Shown piece after piece: positions 56,555 to 64,000 of a stretch of 64,000 nucleotides of DNA. The notes below the pieces were generated by a model that was not told where the DNA came from, made no database searches, and was given only the letters and a program-made list of their open reading frames with translations. The stretch spans positions 248,283,721 through 248,347,720 of the forward strand of contig CM019067.1 of the NCBI GenBank assembly GCA_009667805.1. Direction: 5' to 3'. The position numbers and the translations under genes are program-made. Origin of the DNA: Leptobrachium leishanense. Lineage: Eukaryota; Chordata; Amphibia; Anura; Megophryidae. How positions within the stretch are numbered: the first letter of the stretch is position 1; each line of letters opens with the position of its first letter.

Positions 56555-57279
56555 CAATACAAATAGAATTGTGGGGAATATCTAGAAAGTACAAACACAA
56601 GGACACTTCATTGTGCAACACTGTATGGCATATCTAACCACAGGCCCCTTGTTTAAGAATGCACTCACAAGATATAAATAATAAATGGGCACATCAAGCA
56701 TTGATGTATACTGGAACTTTACCACACTCTCCTGGATCTCCACACTGAATCGTAACTTGCCGCCGCAGGAAACATCGAGAGGGAGGCCGGTGGTGGTATT
56801 TTGATAATTTATTACAGTAGGTTTCAACGCGTTTCGTCTGGCTAGTGCCCAGACTTCATCAGGAAGTCTGATGAAGTCTGGGCACTAGCCAGACGAAACG
56901 CGTTGAACCTACTGTAATAAATTATCAAAATACCACCACCGGCCTCCCTCTCGATGTTTCCTGCGGCGGCAAGTTACGATTCAGTGTGGAGATCCAGGAG
57001 AGTGTGTAAAGTTCCAGTATACATCAATGCTTGATGTGCCCATTTATTATTTATATCTTGTGAGTGCATTCTTAAACAAGGGGCCTGTGGTTAGATATGC
57101 CATACAGTGTTGCACAATGAAGTGTCCTTGTGTTTGTACTTTCTAGATATTCCCACAATTCTATTTGTATTGCTGTACCATTTAACGCCAGCTGGAAGGG
57201 GCGCTGTTGGGGAGTATTTCAGATACGTATTTATATGTATTTTCATTTCACTGTGTGTCACATCACAATTTGTATTTCT
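56555..57279 (+). mobile_element. Palindromic PLE insertion 4 (fold-back)
   Basis: Bounded by perfect 14-bp direct repeats TGTTTGTGTGAGAG (56541-56554, 57280-57293). The arms 56555-56862 and 56868-57172 are near-identical inverted copies. A ~107-bp unique tail follows the right arm. The centre CAG-GAAGT-CTG lies inside two head-to-head hammerhead motifs. Located in the DIRS leader, so it is younger than that DIRS copy. Confidence 0.9.
56823..56910. ncRNA. Head-to-head hammerhead motifs at palindrome centre
   Basis: On the plus strand (56868-56904): CUGAUGA, A, stem II GUCUGG..CCAGAC (six pairs), GAAA, then ACGCGUU with the expected cleavage after GUU. The minus strand repeats it. The CUGAUGA and GAAA boxes are fully conserved. 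Stem III ACGCGU is self-complementary, and the extra A before stem II is unusual. Stem I on the 5' side is replaced by the opposing copy, so each unit as it stands lacks a normal stem I. Confidence 0.65.
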
Positions 57280-57739
57280 TGTTTGTGTGAGAGGAATGGT
57301 CGCGCCTGCCAACCTCGAACTCGGCACGAGCAGAATGGCGGCAGATCCGACGAAGAGAAGATGTCCGCCCACGCATGCGCAGATGAATCGCGCACCCTGA
57401 GGCGAGTACCTCACGCGGGACTGCGCGCGCAGACGCAAACTTAAAATAAAATAATAATAACGCGGTATAACTAGCACCCGGCCCCAGGGAAATTTCCCTC
57501 TTATCTGCCGGGAGATGGGGAAGCAAGCGCAAGCCTGCAGGCGGGAAAGTGCCCACACAGCAGGTAGGACCTAAAGGAAAAAAGACTGTTAAATACAGAA
57601 TAAGTATAAAAAACAAGCGGAGTAAAACCTAATTAGTTCTAAATGACTTAGAGATAAAATAGCAGAAATATATATCCTGGCGTCCAGGAGCTGTTTTGAA
57701 AACGACTCACCTGGAGGCCAGCAGCAAGAAAAGAGGGCG

Positions 57740-57870
57740 TGGCTAAGGACTTACTACACTCTTATTGTTTATTGGTTACTGCTGTTGCTATGTAAACTTT
57801 TCTTGCTGCTGATGATTTAGTAAAGAAAAGAGAATGCAAAATATGAAGCCTCCTGCCTTGATATAAAATT
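57740..57870. repeat. DIRS right inverted terminal repeat
   Basis: Inverse of 51480-51602 (AAGAAAAGAGGGCGTGGCTA onwards), ending in the unique outer edge GCCTTGATATAAAATTG, which recurs in the internal complementary region. Confidence 0.85.
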
Positions 57871-58098
57871 GATAGACAGCAGTCACATCTGACCCTGCAT
57901 GTCCCTGGACATCAATCGGGTGGGGACAATGAAAGCCTACAGGAGAGTCGAAAGTGGTGATCACAGTGTGGGCTTCTGAACTGAACATGGGGTGACTAAG
58001 GGGAGTCAATTAAGGTCAGGGTAAATATTTTTAAATTGCTAGATGCATGTTAGGGATGAGTGCCCTGAATTTTGTAATATACATATATATATATTTAT

Positions 58099-58335
58099 CC
58101 CTTTCACTGCTGAGGACATGTGGGGAACGTCCTCATTGACTCCTAAGGAAAGATGTGGTGGAGATAGGGGGTTCCTTTGAACCCCGATATCTCCCGACTG
58201 TTGGCAGCTAGCAGGGTCTTTCCAATGATACCAAACATGACCATGTTTAAAGTAAAAAAATAAAATAATAAAAGTAATAATAAAAAAAAGAAAAATGTGT
58301 TTTTTTAAGACGTGAAATGGCTCAGCAGTGAAGGG
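58099..58335. mobile_element. Short MITE with CCCTTTCACTGCTGAGG ends
   Basis: Inverted ends CCCTTTCACTGCTGAG at both sides of 237 bp. The left TIR closely matches that of the TTAA-flanked element at 15988 (CCCTTTCGCTGCTGAGG), so it is the same family. The flanks are AT-repeats and no TTAA is visible. Confidence 0.65.
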
Positions 58336-58365
58336 GATATATATAGCTAGAAGGTATGGGAACAC

Positions 58366-58490
58366 TGCGAGACTTGTAGAAAGTAAATTTTATTGGATAT
58401 GCATAAAAAAATAACATTTCGGCTCATCAGAGTCTTTATCAAGGTGTAAAACACAACTGCGAATAAATACTTCTATACTATAAAACAGTA
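58366..58490 (-). mobile_element. Truncated PLE pseudo-LTR scrap
   Basis: The minus strand reads CACCTTGATAAAGACTCTGA followed by TGAGCCGAAATGTTATT. This is CUGAUGA, a vestigial stem II, and GAAA, i.e. the stripped hammerhead consensus of PLE pseudo-LTRs. It is followed by an AT-rich 3' stretch (CCAATAAAATTTACTTTCTAC). Fragmentary. Confidence 0.5.
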
Positions 58491-58605
58491 AGGGCTGGCG
58501 TGTCCGTCGCCAAAAACCCTTCTGCGCATGCGCGCACAACCTGCGGCGGTTGGCTGCACGTGCATCTAACGGCCGCGGCACGCGCACAGCCGGCGTGCGC
58601 GAGGG

Positions 58606-58672
58606 ACAAAACAAATCCGATCCATTGGAGAGGCGCACAGCACAGCGCCTCTCCAATGGATCGGATTTGTTT
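58606..58672. repeat. Perfect 29-bp palindrome
   Basis: CAAATCCGATCCATTGGAGA and the rest of the arm (GGCGC..) are mirrored across CACAGCACA. It precedes the tandem arrays. Confidence 0.8.
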
Positions 58673-58675
58673 TGT

Positions 58676-58848
58676 TGCATCTCCTCCGTGCCCGGCCTCC
58701 ATCTCCTCCGCGCCCGGCCTCCATCTCCTCCGCACCCGGCCTGCATCTCCTCCGCGTTCTCCTCCGTGCCCGGCCTGCATCTCCTCCGTGTTCTCCTCCG
58801 TGCCCGGCCTGCATCTCCTACGTGTTCTCCTCCGTGTCCGGCCTGCCA
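58676..58848 (+). repeat. ~24-bp GC-rich tandem array
   Basis: About seven units of CATCTCCTCCGCGCCCGGCC plus TG/TC, with some units expanded by CGTGTTCTCCTC. It runs directly into the next array (shared CCGGCCTGCC). Confidence 0.85.
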
Positions 58849-60128
58849 GCCATATTACCAGTCTGCCATGCACAATACCAGTCTGCCTGCCTTAATACCA
58901 GTCTGCCATGCACCACAATACCAGTCTGCCATGCACAATACCGGTCTGCCAGGCATAATACCAGTCTGCCATGCACAATACCAGTCTGCCAGGCATAATA
59001 CCAGTCTGCCATGCACAATACCAGTCTGCCTGCCTTAATACCAGTCTGCCATGCACAATATTATTATTATTATTCTTATTTATAAAGCGCCAGCATATTC
59101 CGCAGCGCTGCCTGCCTTAATACCAGTCTGCCATGCACAATACCAGTTTACCATGCATAATACCAGTCTGCCAGGCATATTACCAGTCTGCCATGCACAA
59201 TACCAGTCTGCTAGGCATACTACCAGTCTGCCAGGCATATTACCAGTCTGCCATGCACCACAATACCAGTCTGCCTGCCTTAATACCAGTCTGCCATGCA
59301 CAATACCAGTCTGCCTGCCTTAATACCAGTCTGTCATGCACAATACCAGTCTGCCATGCACAATACCAGTCTACCATGCACAATACCAGTCTGCCTGCCT
59401 TAATACCAGTCTGCCATGCACAATACCAGTCTGCCATGCACAATACCAGTCTGCCAGGCATAATACCAGTCTGCCATGCACAATACCAGTCTGCCAGGCA
59501 TAATACCAGTCTGCCAGGCATATTACCAGTCTCGCATACACAAAACCAGTCTGCCAGGCATATTACCAGTCTGCCATGCACAATACCATTCTGCCAGACA
59601 TATTACCAGTCTGCCAGCCATATTACCAGTCTATCATGCAGAAAACCAGTCTGCCAGTCATATTACCAGTCTCCCATACACAAAACCAGTCTGCCAGACA
59701 TATTACCAGTCTGCCATGCACAATACCAGTCTGCCAGACATATTACCAGTTCGCCAGACATATTACCAGTCTGCCATGCATAATACCAGTCTGCCAGGCA
59801 TATTACCAGTCTGCCATGCACAATACCAGTCTGCCAGGCATAATACCAGTCTGCATACACAAAACCAGTCTGCCAGGCATATTACCAGTCTGCCATGCAC
59901 AATACCAGTCTGCCAGCCATATTACCAGTCTACCATGCAGAAAACCAGTTTGCCAGTCATATTACCAGTCTCCCATACACTAAGCCAGTCTGCCAGCCAT
60001 ATTACCAGTCTGCCAGCCATATTACCAGTCTGCCATGCACAATACCAGTCTGCCAGCCATATTACCAGTCTGCCATGCATAATACCAGTGTCTCATAATA
60101 CCAGTGTGCCTAAATACCAGCCTGACAT
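58849..60128 (+). repeat. ~20-bp minisatellite, about 60 units
   Basis: Unit AATACCAGTCTGCCATGCAC with alternates in the last 8 bases (CAGGCATA, CAGCCATA, CTGCCTTA, CAGACATA). Units group into higher-order patterns. A mini-element interrupts it at 59060-59110. Long open frames on both strands are repeat artefacts. Confidence 0.92.
59060..59110 (+). mobile_element. (TTA)n mini-element inside minisatellite
   Basis: (TTA)n-CTTATTTATAAAGCGCCAGC-ATATTCCGCAGCGCTG interrupts the 20-bp array. The array resumes directly with CCTGCCTTAATACC. Same unit as 17948-18006. Confidence 0.8.
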
Positions 60129-60204
60129 GCCATGCATACCACGTGCCATTAAATATATGCATAATGTATACGCTACAAAAAAAATGCCCGCCTAAACCCA
60201 ACAC

Positions 60205-60470
60205 AATCTAAGGGGCCCCATGAGCTTACAATCTATCCCATGAGTTTACAATCTAAGGGGTCCCATGAGCTTACAATCTATCCCATGAGCTTACAATCTA
60301 TCCCATGAGCTTACAATCTAAGGGGCCCCATGAGTTTACAATCTAAGGGGCCACATGAGCTTACAATCTAAGGGGCCCCACGAGTTTACAATCTAAGGGG
60401 TCCCACGAGTTTACAATCTAAGGGGTCCCACGAGTTTACAATCTGAGGGTCCGGTTCCCGTGAGCTTACA
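60205..60470 (+). repeat. ~25-bp tandem array
   Basis: About eleven units of AAGGGGCCCCATGAGCTTAC plus AATCT, with variants TCCCATGAG and GGTCCCACGAG. Distinct from the neighbouring arrays. Confidence 0.88.
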
Positions 60471-61020
60471 ATCTAAAAGGGAAGAGGAACCTGCTCTAAT
60501 GTATAAATGCCTTTGTAATGCGCTGTCAGCTGTGCGCGCACCCATCACAGCTGCTCAGTTGGCCCTACTGTTGCGGATGGGATGGCGATGGACGCGTTAC
60601 AAACGTATTTATAGAGAGAGATACTCTTGGATAGGACATTGAAAAAAAATCTATGTTTACGTGAATTCTGAGCTGGCGACAACAACAATAGACTGCCCTC
60701 TGGGCAGGCTTTCCACCTAGTATATAATAAAAGCATAAACTCACCTCCCAATTGTGTGCTGCTGCGTACTAGGCCACGCCGGAAAGCTTGCAAAGCCGGC
60801 ACATCTGTACTGGGCACTTAGTGTGTGACGTAGATCAGCCACGTCATCAACAGTTCTGTGGGCAAAACAGTTCTCTGAATTGCTGGCATGTGTAAATGTC
60901 TTCTACAACTATAAACTTTATGATATATATTTATAGATCTACTATTCCATTGAGGTGTCTTGCACTCTGGCTTTATCTTTTGTTGCTGCCTGGTGCCTGT
61001 CAGTCAGCTCTTCACTTACA
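60471..61020. other. Unassigned DNA
   Basis: No gene recognised; moderately GC-rich (60480-60600), then AT-rich. Confidence 0.45.
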
Positions 61021-61784
61021 TACAGCATAGAAACGTAGTGGCACTCCGGGATCATAAATCAAAACTTAGCTTTTATTTCAACATTTCAAAAGTCGCTAGG
61101 TCGATATTTCAGCTCCATCCAGAAGCTTTCTTTTGGACAAGAGAAGTTATTCAAGCAATCCATCCTGAGTAAAGGTCCATTTGTTGATTTTTAATTTTTT
61201 ATAAATAATAACTCTGGGACTGTGATGGCTAAAATGTAGATCTCCTGTAACATGGAATTAGTTGTCCACAGCAACTGTGATGTCTTAGAACTGTCAATAT
61301 GATGCTTTGACCACAAGTAAGACCTTCAGAACCTCAGCCATTGTGTAAAGTTTGTAAACACCATCTGTCATTCTAGAACAACTGAAGACTAGTTGATGGT
61401 AACTGAATGGATGATTGTTTCCTAGGGAGAATGTTTGAAGTATTTAGTGGAAAAGAATTTTGTGTAGTGACACTGCTCCAGGCTCCAAAAAGAATAGTCT
61501 GGAGAGTTGAGGGATGCAGAAATATATGTTGCTTAAGTCTTTTTCACTGGGTGTATATTATGTGGAGAGGCTCAGTGCCGCAAAATTTCCAAATCAAAGT
61601 ACTGAGCTGTTCTGCAGCACTATATTTTATTATAATTTTTAACCTTTTTATACAGAAATGTGTTTCTAGAAGACTATTAAAGTTTATTCTCTGATTTTTG
61701 TTTTAGAAACAATTTTTTTTATTGGTTATATAATATGATGAGAATGACACTTTGGGAGTTTGCAGTTATTCGATGCAACATTTG

Positions 61785-62702
61785 CAGGGTTATTCAAAGA
61801 GATCCGAATGGCTGGAGAAAGGTACCCGAACGCTGAAATTCAGCGTTCGGTTACCTTCGTTGGCCATTCGGCTATCCAGAGAGCAGGCAATACGCCAAAT
61901 CCTGGCGAATTGCCTGCACATTCGGTGCCTGTTCGAGGGCAGTGAAATCTCCATTAAAAAAGCACTGCTTCGGCTATCCAGAGAACACAAACCAGCAGTG
62001 AAAGGTTCCCGAAATGTCCTGCCATTCGGTGATTTCATTCGACAGGTTTATTCAAGAGAATCCCATAGGCTTCAATGTTAAAAATATTCCCATTTTAATT
62101 TAATATCTAATAAACCATTCATTATAAAATTCTGTAGTAAAGAGTCTCTTTATTTATAGACTTTTTTGGATATTTTAAGCATTTTTCTGGACTTTAATTT
62201 TTTTTCAAAAAAGTCCGATTTTTTATTTTTTTATTTTTTTTTAAGTTTACTTATTTTTTCTGTAACAGCCCTTTTTATTAACATTCCCTGGACCTCATAT
62301 GTAAATTTCAGACATTTTCGCTCAGTAGTTTCTTTGCAAAACAGCGTTTCACTTTCACAGATTCACACAAACTATTTTGCTAATTTATTCACTGCATTCG
62401 TCTGCGGTGTCGGCTTTTTCCAGCAGCTGCGCTGCGTGTGATCGGCTCCTGCTCGAGTTTTTCCAGCGTCTTCAGCGGGTTAATCCAGATGTTTTTGCGG
62501 GTTTCGGCGTGCATTCGCCGTGTTTTTGAGGTGACTTTTCATCGGGTTTGCGGCAGCTTTTCCCTGTGCTTCGACGGCCCTGTGGTGCTCGCTGAATGCA
62601 CCGCAGGGTCGCCGAAATGGGATTGCAGAATCGGCCCGAGTTGAAGAGAACGAAAAGTCACCGAACGTGCGGTGACTTTTCAATTCTCTTTGAATAACCC
62701 TG
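61785..62702 (+). mobile_element. ~0.9-kb TIR element, copy 4
   Basis: Ends CAGGGTTATTCAAAGAGATC and the inverted TCTCTTTGAATAACCCTG. Flanks TTG/TGA, not a clear duplication. Interior as in copies 2 and 3: GTTCGGTTACCTT.., GAGAATCCCATAGGCTTCAA, AGAGTCTCTTTATTTATAGA, CGCTCAGTAGTTTCTTTGCA. Confidence 0.82.
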
Positions 62703-62708
62703 TGAGAG

Positions 62709-62960
62709 TTATTGACCCGGTTCAATAACTCTTCCTATTGTTGACACTGTTGGATGAGCTGGAGGTCTTTGTGAGTCCTTACTGATTTTTGGAATTCTAT
62801 ACAGAACTTGGATATAGGGGTGTTTCTTAAGCAAAAACTGAAAAAATTCTATGTCTACATAATTGGACTGTAGTCCCCTCATTGGGCAATCATTGAACTT
62901 TCTTGACGTTTTCTCTGTTGGATTACCATCTAGTTTTTCATATATAATTGTGTAACTCAC
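62709..62960 (-). pseudogene. Penelope-like RT fragment
   Basis: The minus-strand frame includes EFFQFLLKKHPYIQVLYRIPKISKDSQRPPAHPTVSTIGRVIEPGQ. It matches the conserved PLE stretch between FLLP.HP.IP..Y.LPKIHK and RPI.SG....E. The partner PLE at 14456 reads LPKIQKSLDVPPGRPIISG in the same position, but the two are clearly different lineages. It is cut at 62702 by the ~0.9-kb element. Nonfunctional. Confidence 0.75.
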
Positions 62961-63199
62961 ACATATATGTGTGAGTATATAGTATATAAAATCCCCATTT
63001 GTGTAAAAGACACTCCAACATCTCTTAGATTACTAGCCATTCAAATGAATTTGAGTGATGTCATCTTTGTGGTAACGGATTTAAAGATTCTTTACACAAT
63101 AATAATAATGAGAGAAATCAGCCAATCAGAAAAATATGATGGCCCATGTATTGAGTTTGTACTTCAATTCCAGAATAATTATACTTCATAGGAGGCTCG

Positions 63200-63313
63200 T
63201 GCTTTGTACGGTTCAGCGCACTAACGCACTCAGCGAGGTGGCCCCACTGGCGTCCAAGCGGAGAGAACACTCATTCTCATTGACGTTCCCTCCGTGCTCG
63301 TGACAGCGGCCTA
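63200..63313. mobile_element. Harbinger-like MITE fragment
   Basis: CAGCGAGGTGGCC..CTCATTCTCATTGACGTTCC..GTGCTCGTGACAGCGGCC is a diverged copy of the 3' part of the MITE at 35231-35592, ending before TAA. Confidence 0.6.
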
Positions 63314-63480
63314 ACTTGTGGTCAAAACATCATAATGACTGTTCAAAGACATCACAGCTGCTGCGGACAACTTATTCCATGATACAGGAGATCTAAATAT
63401 AAGCCACCACAGTCCCAGAGTTATTATTTGTAAAGAAAAATTAACAAACGTTCGTCTACTCAGGATGGATTGCTTCACTT

Positions 63481-64000
63481 TCAGTAAGTTTTAGTCCTTG
63501 AACAGTACATAATAAGCAGGTGTCTGGCAATGCACAGATATATTTTCTAAAGGAAAAGTCATGGGATTTCTGTAATGAAAAGTTAAAACACTATTCAGTT
63601 TCTGAGTAACAAAATTACGTTAATGCCATCATGAAATATTCCTGTGAGATATTCCACCTGTTTTGAGTCCACCTGGAATTCCTCACTGCAAACAAACGTG
63701 CCTGCTGTTTATCCTCAGAGAAATCTAGGATTGTGGTTTATTTGCTTTTACTAATAGAGTTAATTCTCAAGATAGCGATTACCTTATGCCTAGATCATCA
63801 TGAGCATTTAAACTTCATGTAAGCATCATTTACTGTTCTTAACCCACATAGTACAATGACCCAATTTCATCCACTTTAACTTGGTCACTGCCCGAGGCCC
63901 AGCCCACTTTGGAAGAAGTGGATGCAGTCAGACAGCACCAGGAGCTGCTACTGCATGAGGATGCCACTCTCCCACTGTCACGTTTCCAGCCCTGTCCCCT
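63481..64000. other. Unassigned DNA; possible exon at the edge
   Basis: No gene recognised to 63870. From about 63870 to the window end a plus-strand frame reads TWSLPEAQPTLEEVDAVRQHQELLLHEDATLPLSRFQPCP without stop. This looks protein-like, but a stop lies 8 codons upstream of it and no clear splice acceptor was found. Confidence 0.25.

Larger units (their letters stand above)
56360..57739 (-). other. DIRS 5' leader (split by a PLE insertion)
   Basis: Non-coding. The proximal part (56360-56540) has CGATCCGAGTGTGCGGATC-type inverted motifs. The distal part (57294-57739) is GC-rich with ATGGCGGCAGATCC near 57334. The 725-bp palindromic insertion is at 56555-57279. Confidence 0.6.
51419..57870 (-). 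mobile_element. DIRS-type retrotransposon
   Basis: The inverted terminal repeats (51480-51602 and about 57740-57850) share CACGCCCTCTTTTCTTG and GCATTCTCTTTTCTTTACTA. An internal complementary region at ~52133-52243 holds the reverse complement of the left outer edge (ATTGTGGATTATTCC..) fused to that of the right outer edge (CAATTTTATATCAAGG). This is the diagnostic DIRS architecture, used to make a circular DNA intermediate. Coding order on the minus strand is gag, RT-RNase H-MT, and tyrosine recombinase in an overlapping frame. A palindromic PLE insertion lies in the 5' leader at 56555-57279. Confidence 0.93.
61020..63480 (-). mobile_element. Decayed PLE relic with inverted flanks
   Basis: A ~160-bp inverted repeat (61156-61317 against 63314-63472, ~85% by eye) flanks a PLE RT scrap at 62709-62960. 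At 61060-61110 (minus strand) CUGGAUGGAGCUGAAAUAUC resembles a degenerate hammerhead box. It looks like an old head-to-head PLE insertion of the kind seen at 5834-20290. It contains a ~0.9-kb family copy and a Harbinger fragment. Confidence 0.5.

Noticed and set aside
58849..60128. Possible CRISPR-like array (regular ~20-bp repeats)
   Set aside because: There are no unique spacers: the units are contiguous variants of one 20-bp motif, in a vertebrate genome.
59133..60195. Long open frames of 135-239 residues with repeated SLPCTIPVCQ
   Set aside because: They are translations of a 20-bp minisatellite, open in several frames on both strands.

Overview
The window reads as intergenic DNA from a large, transposon-rich vertebrate genome, most likely a frog. 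That call rests on the element mix: Penelope-like (PLE), DIRS, L1, CR1/L2-like, piggyBac, PIF/Harbinger, hAT and Tc1 sequences, plus a short repeat ending in GCGCCAGCATATTCCGCAGC that I associate with anuran DNA. It was not confirmed by any search. I see no convincing host gene, tRNA, rRNA or CRISPR array. Almost every recognisable protein is a mobile-element protein, and most are broken.

Layout. 1-4170: unassigned DNA with one copy (1834-2680) of a ~0.9-kb TIR repeat family and a hairpin-rich repeat. 4170-20640: a decayed, partly duplicated L1-type ORF1 split by a ~14.5-kb compound PLE. In the PLE, copy 1 (minus strand, RT plus GIY-YIG) and copy 2 (plus strand, GIY-YIG only) are joined head to head as a giant inverted repeat. 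Copy 1 was itself hit by a piggyBac element carrying a degraded transposase (10192-14451), a TTAA-flanked non-autonomous element (15988-17223) and a palindromic PLE insertion (6637-8426). 21921-23434: a PIF/Harbinger derivative with a MADF/SANT remnant, carrying one palindromic PLE insertion and abutted by another. 25359-33845: an L1 with ~20-bp target duplications, intact ORF1 and damaged ORF2, split by a hAT-type element (8-bp duplication) that holds a minisatellite, a CR1/L2-like fragment and a second ~0.9-kb repeat copy. 37809-45938: an 8.1-kb BED-finger hAT transposon with an 8-bp duplication, containing three LTR-like insertions and a Harbinger-like MITE. 48670-50890: a Tc1-like relic containing a hAT-type MITE containing a third ~0.9-kb copy. 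51419-57870: a DIRS element (gag, RT-RNase H-MT, tyrosine recombinase, inverted ends, internal complementary region) holding another palindromic PLE insertion. 58490-60480: three tandem-repeat arrays. 61000-63480: a decayed PLE relic with a fourth ~0.9-kb copy.

Most notable signal. At least four insertions (6637-8426, 22104-22880, 23441-23668, 56555-57279) are fold-back palindromes bounded by 14-15-bp direct repeats, each with one arm longer than the other. Three have a hammerhead-ribozyme motif at or beside the palindrome centre, with self-complementary stem III sequences (ACGCGU, ACCGGU). A near-canonical hammerhead also sits in the 3' part of both PLE copies. I infer that they arose by self-primed, snap-back second-strand synthesis from a ribozyme-processed PLE transcript.

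The genes do not form a host pathway. They are nested generations of mobile elements, and the insertion boundaries give a relative order of events.
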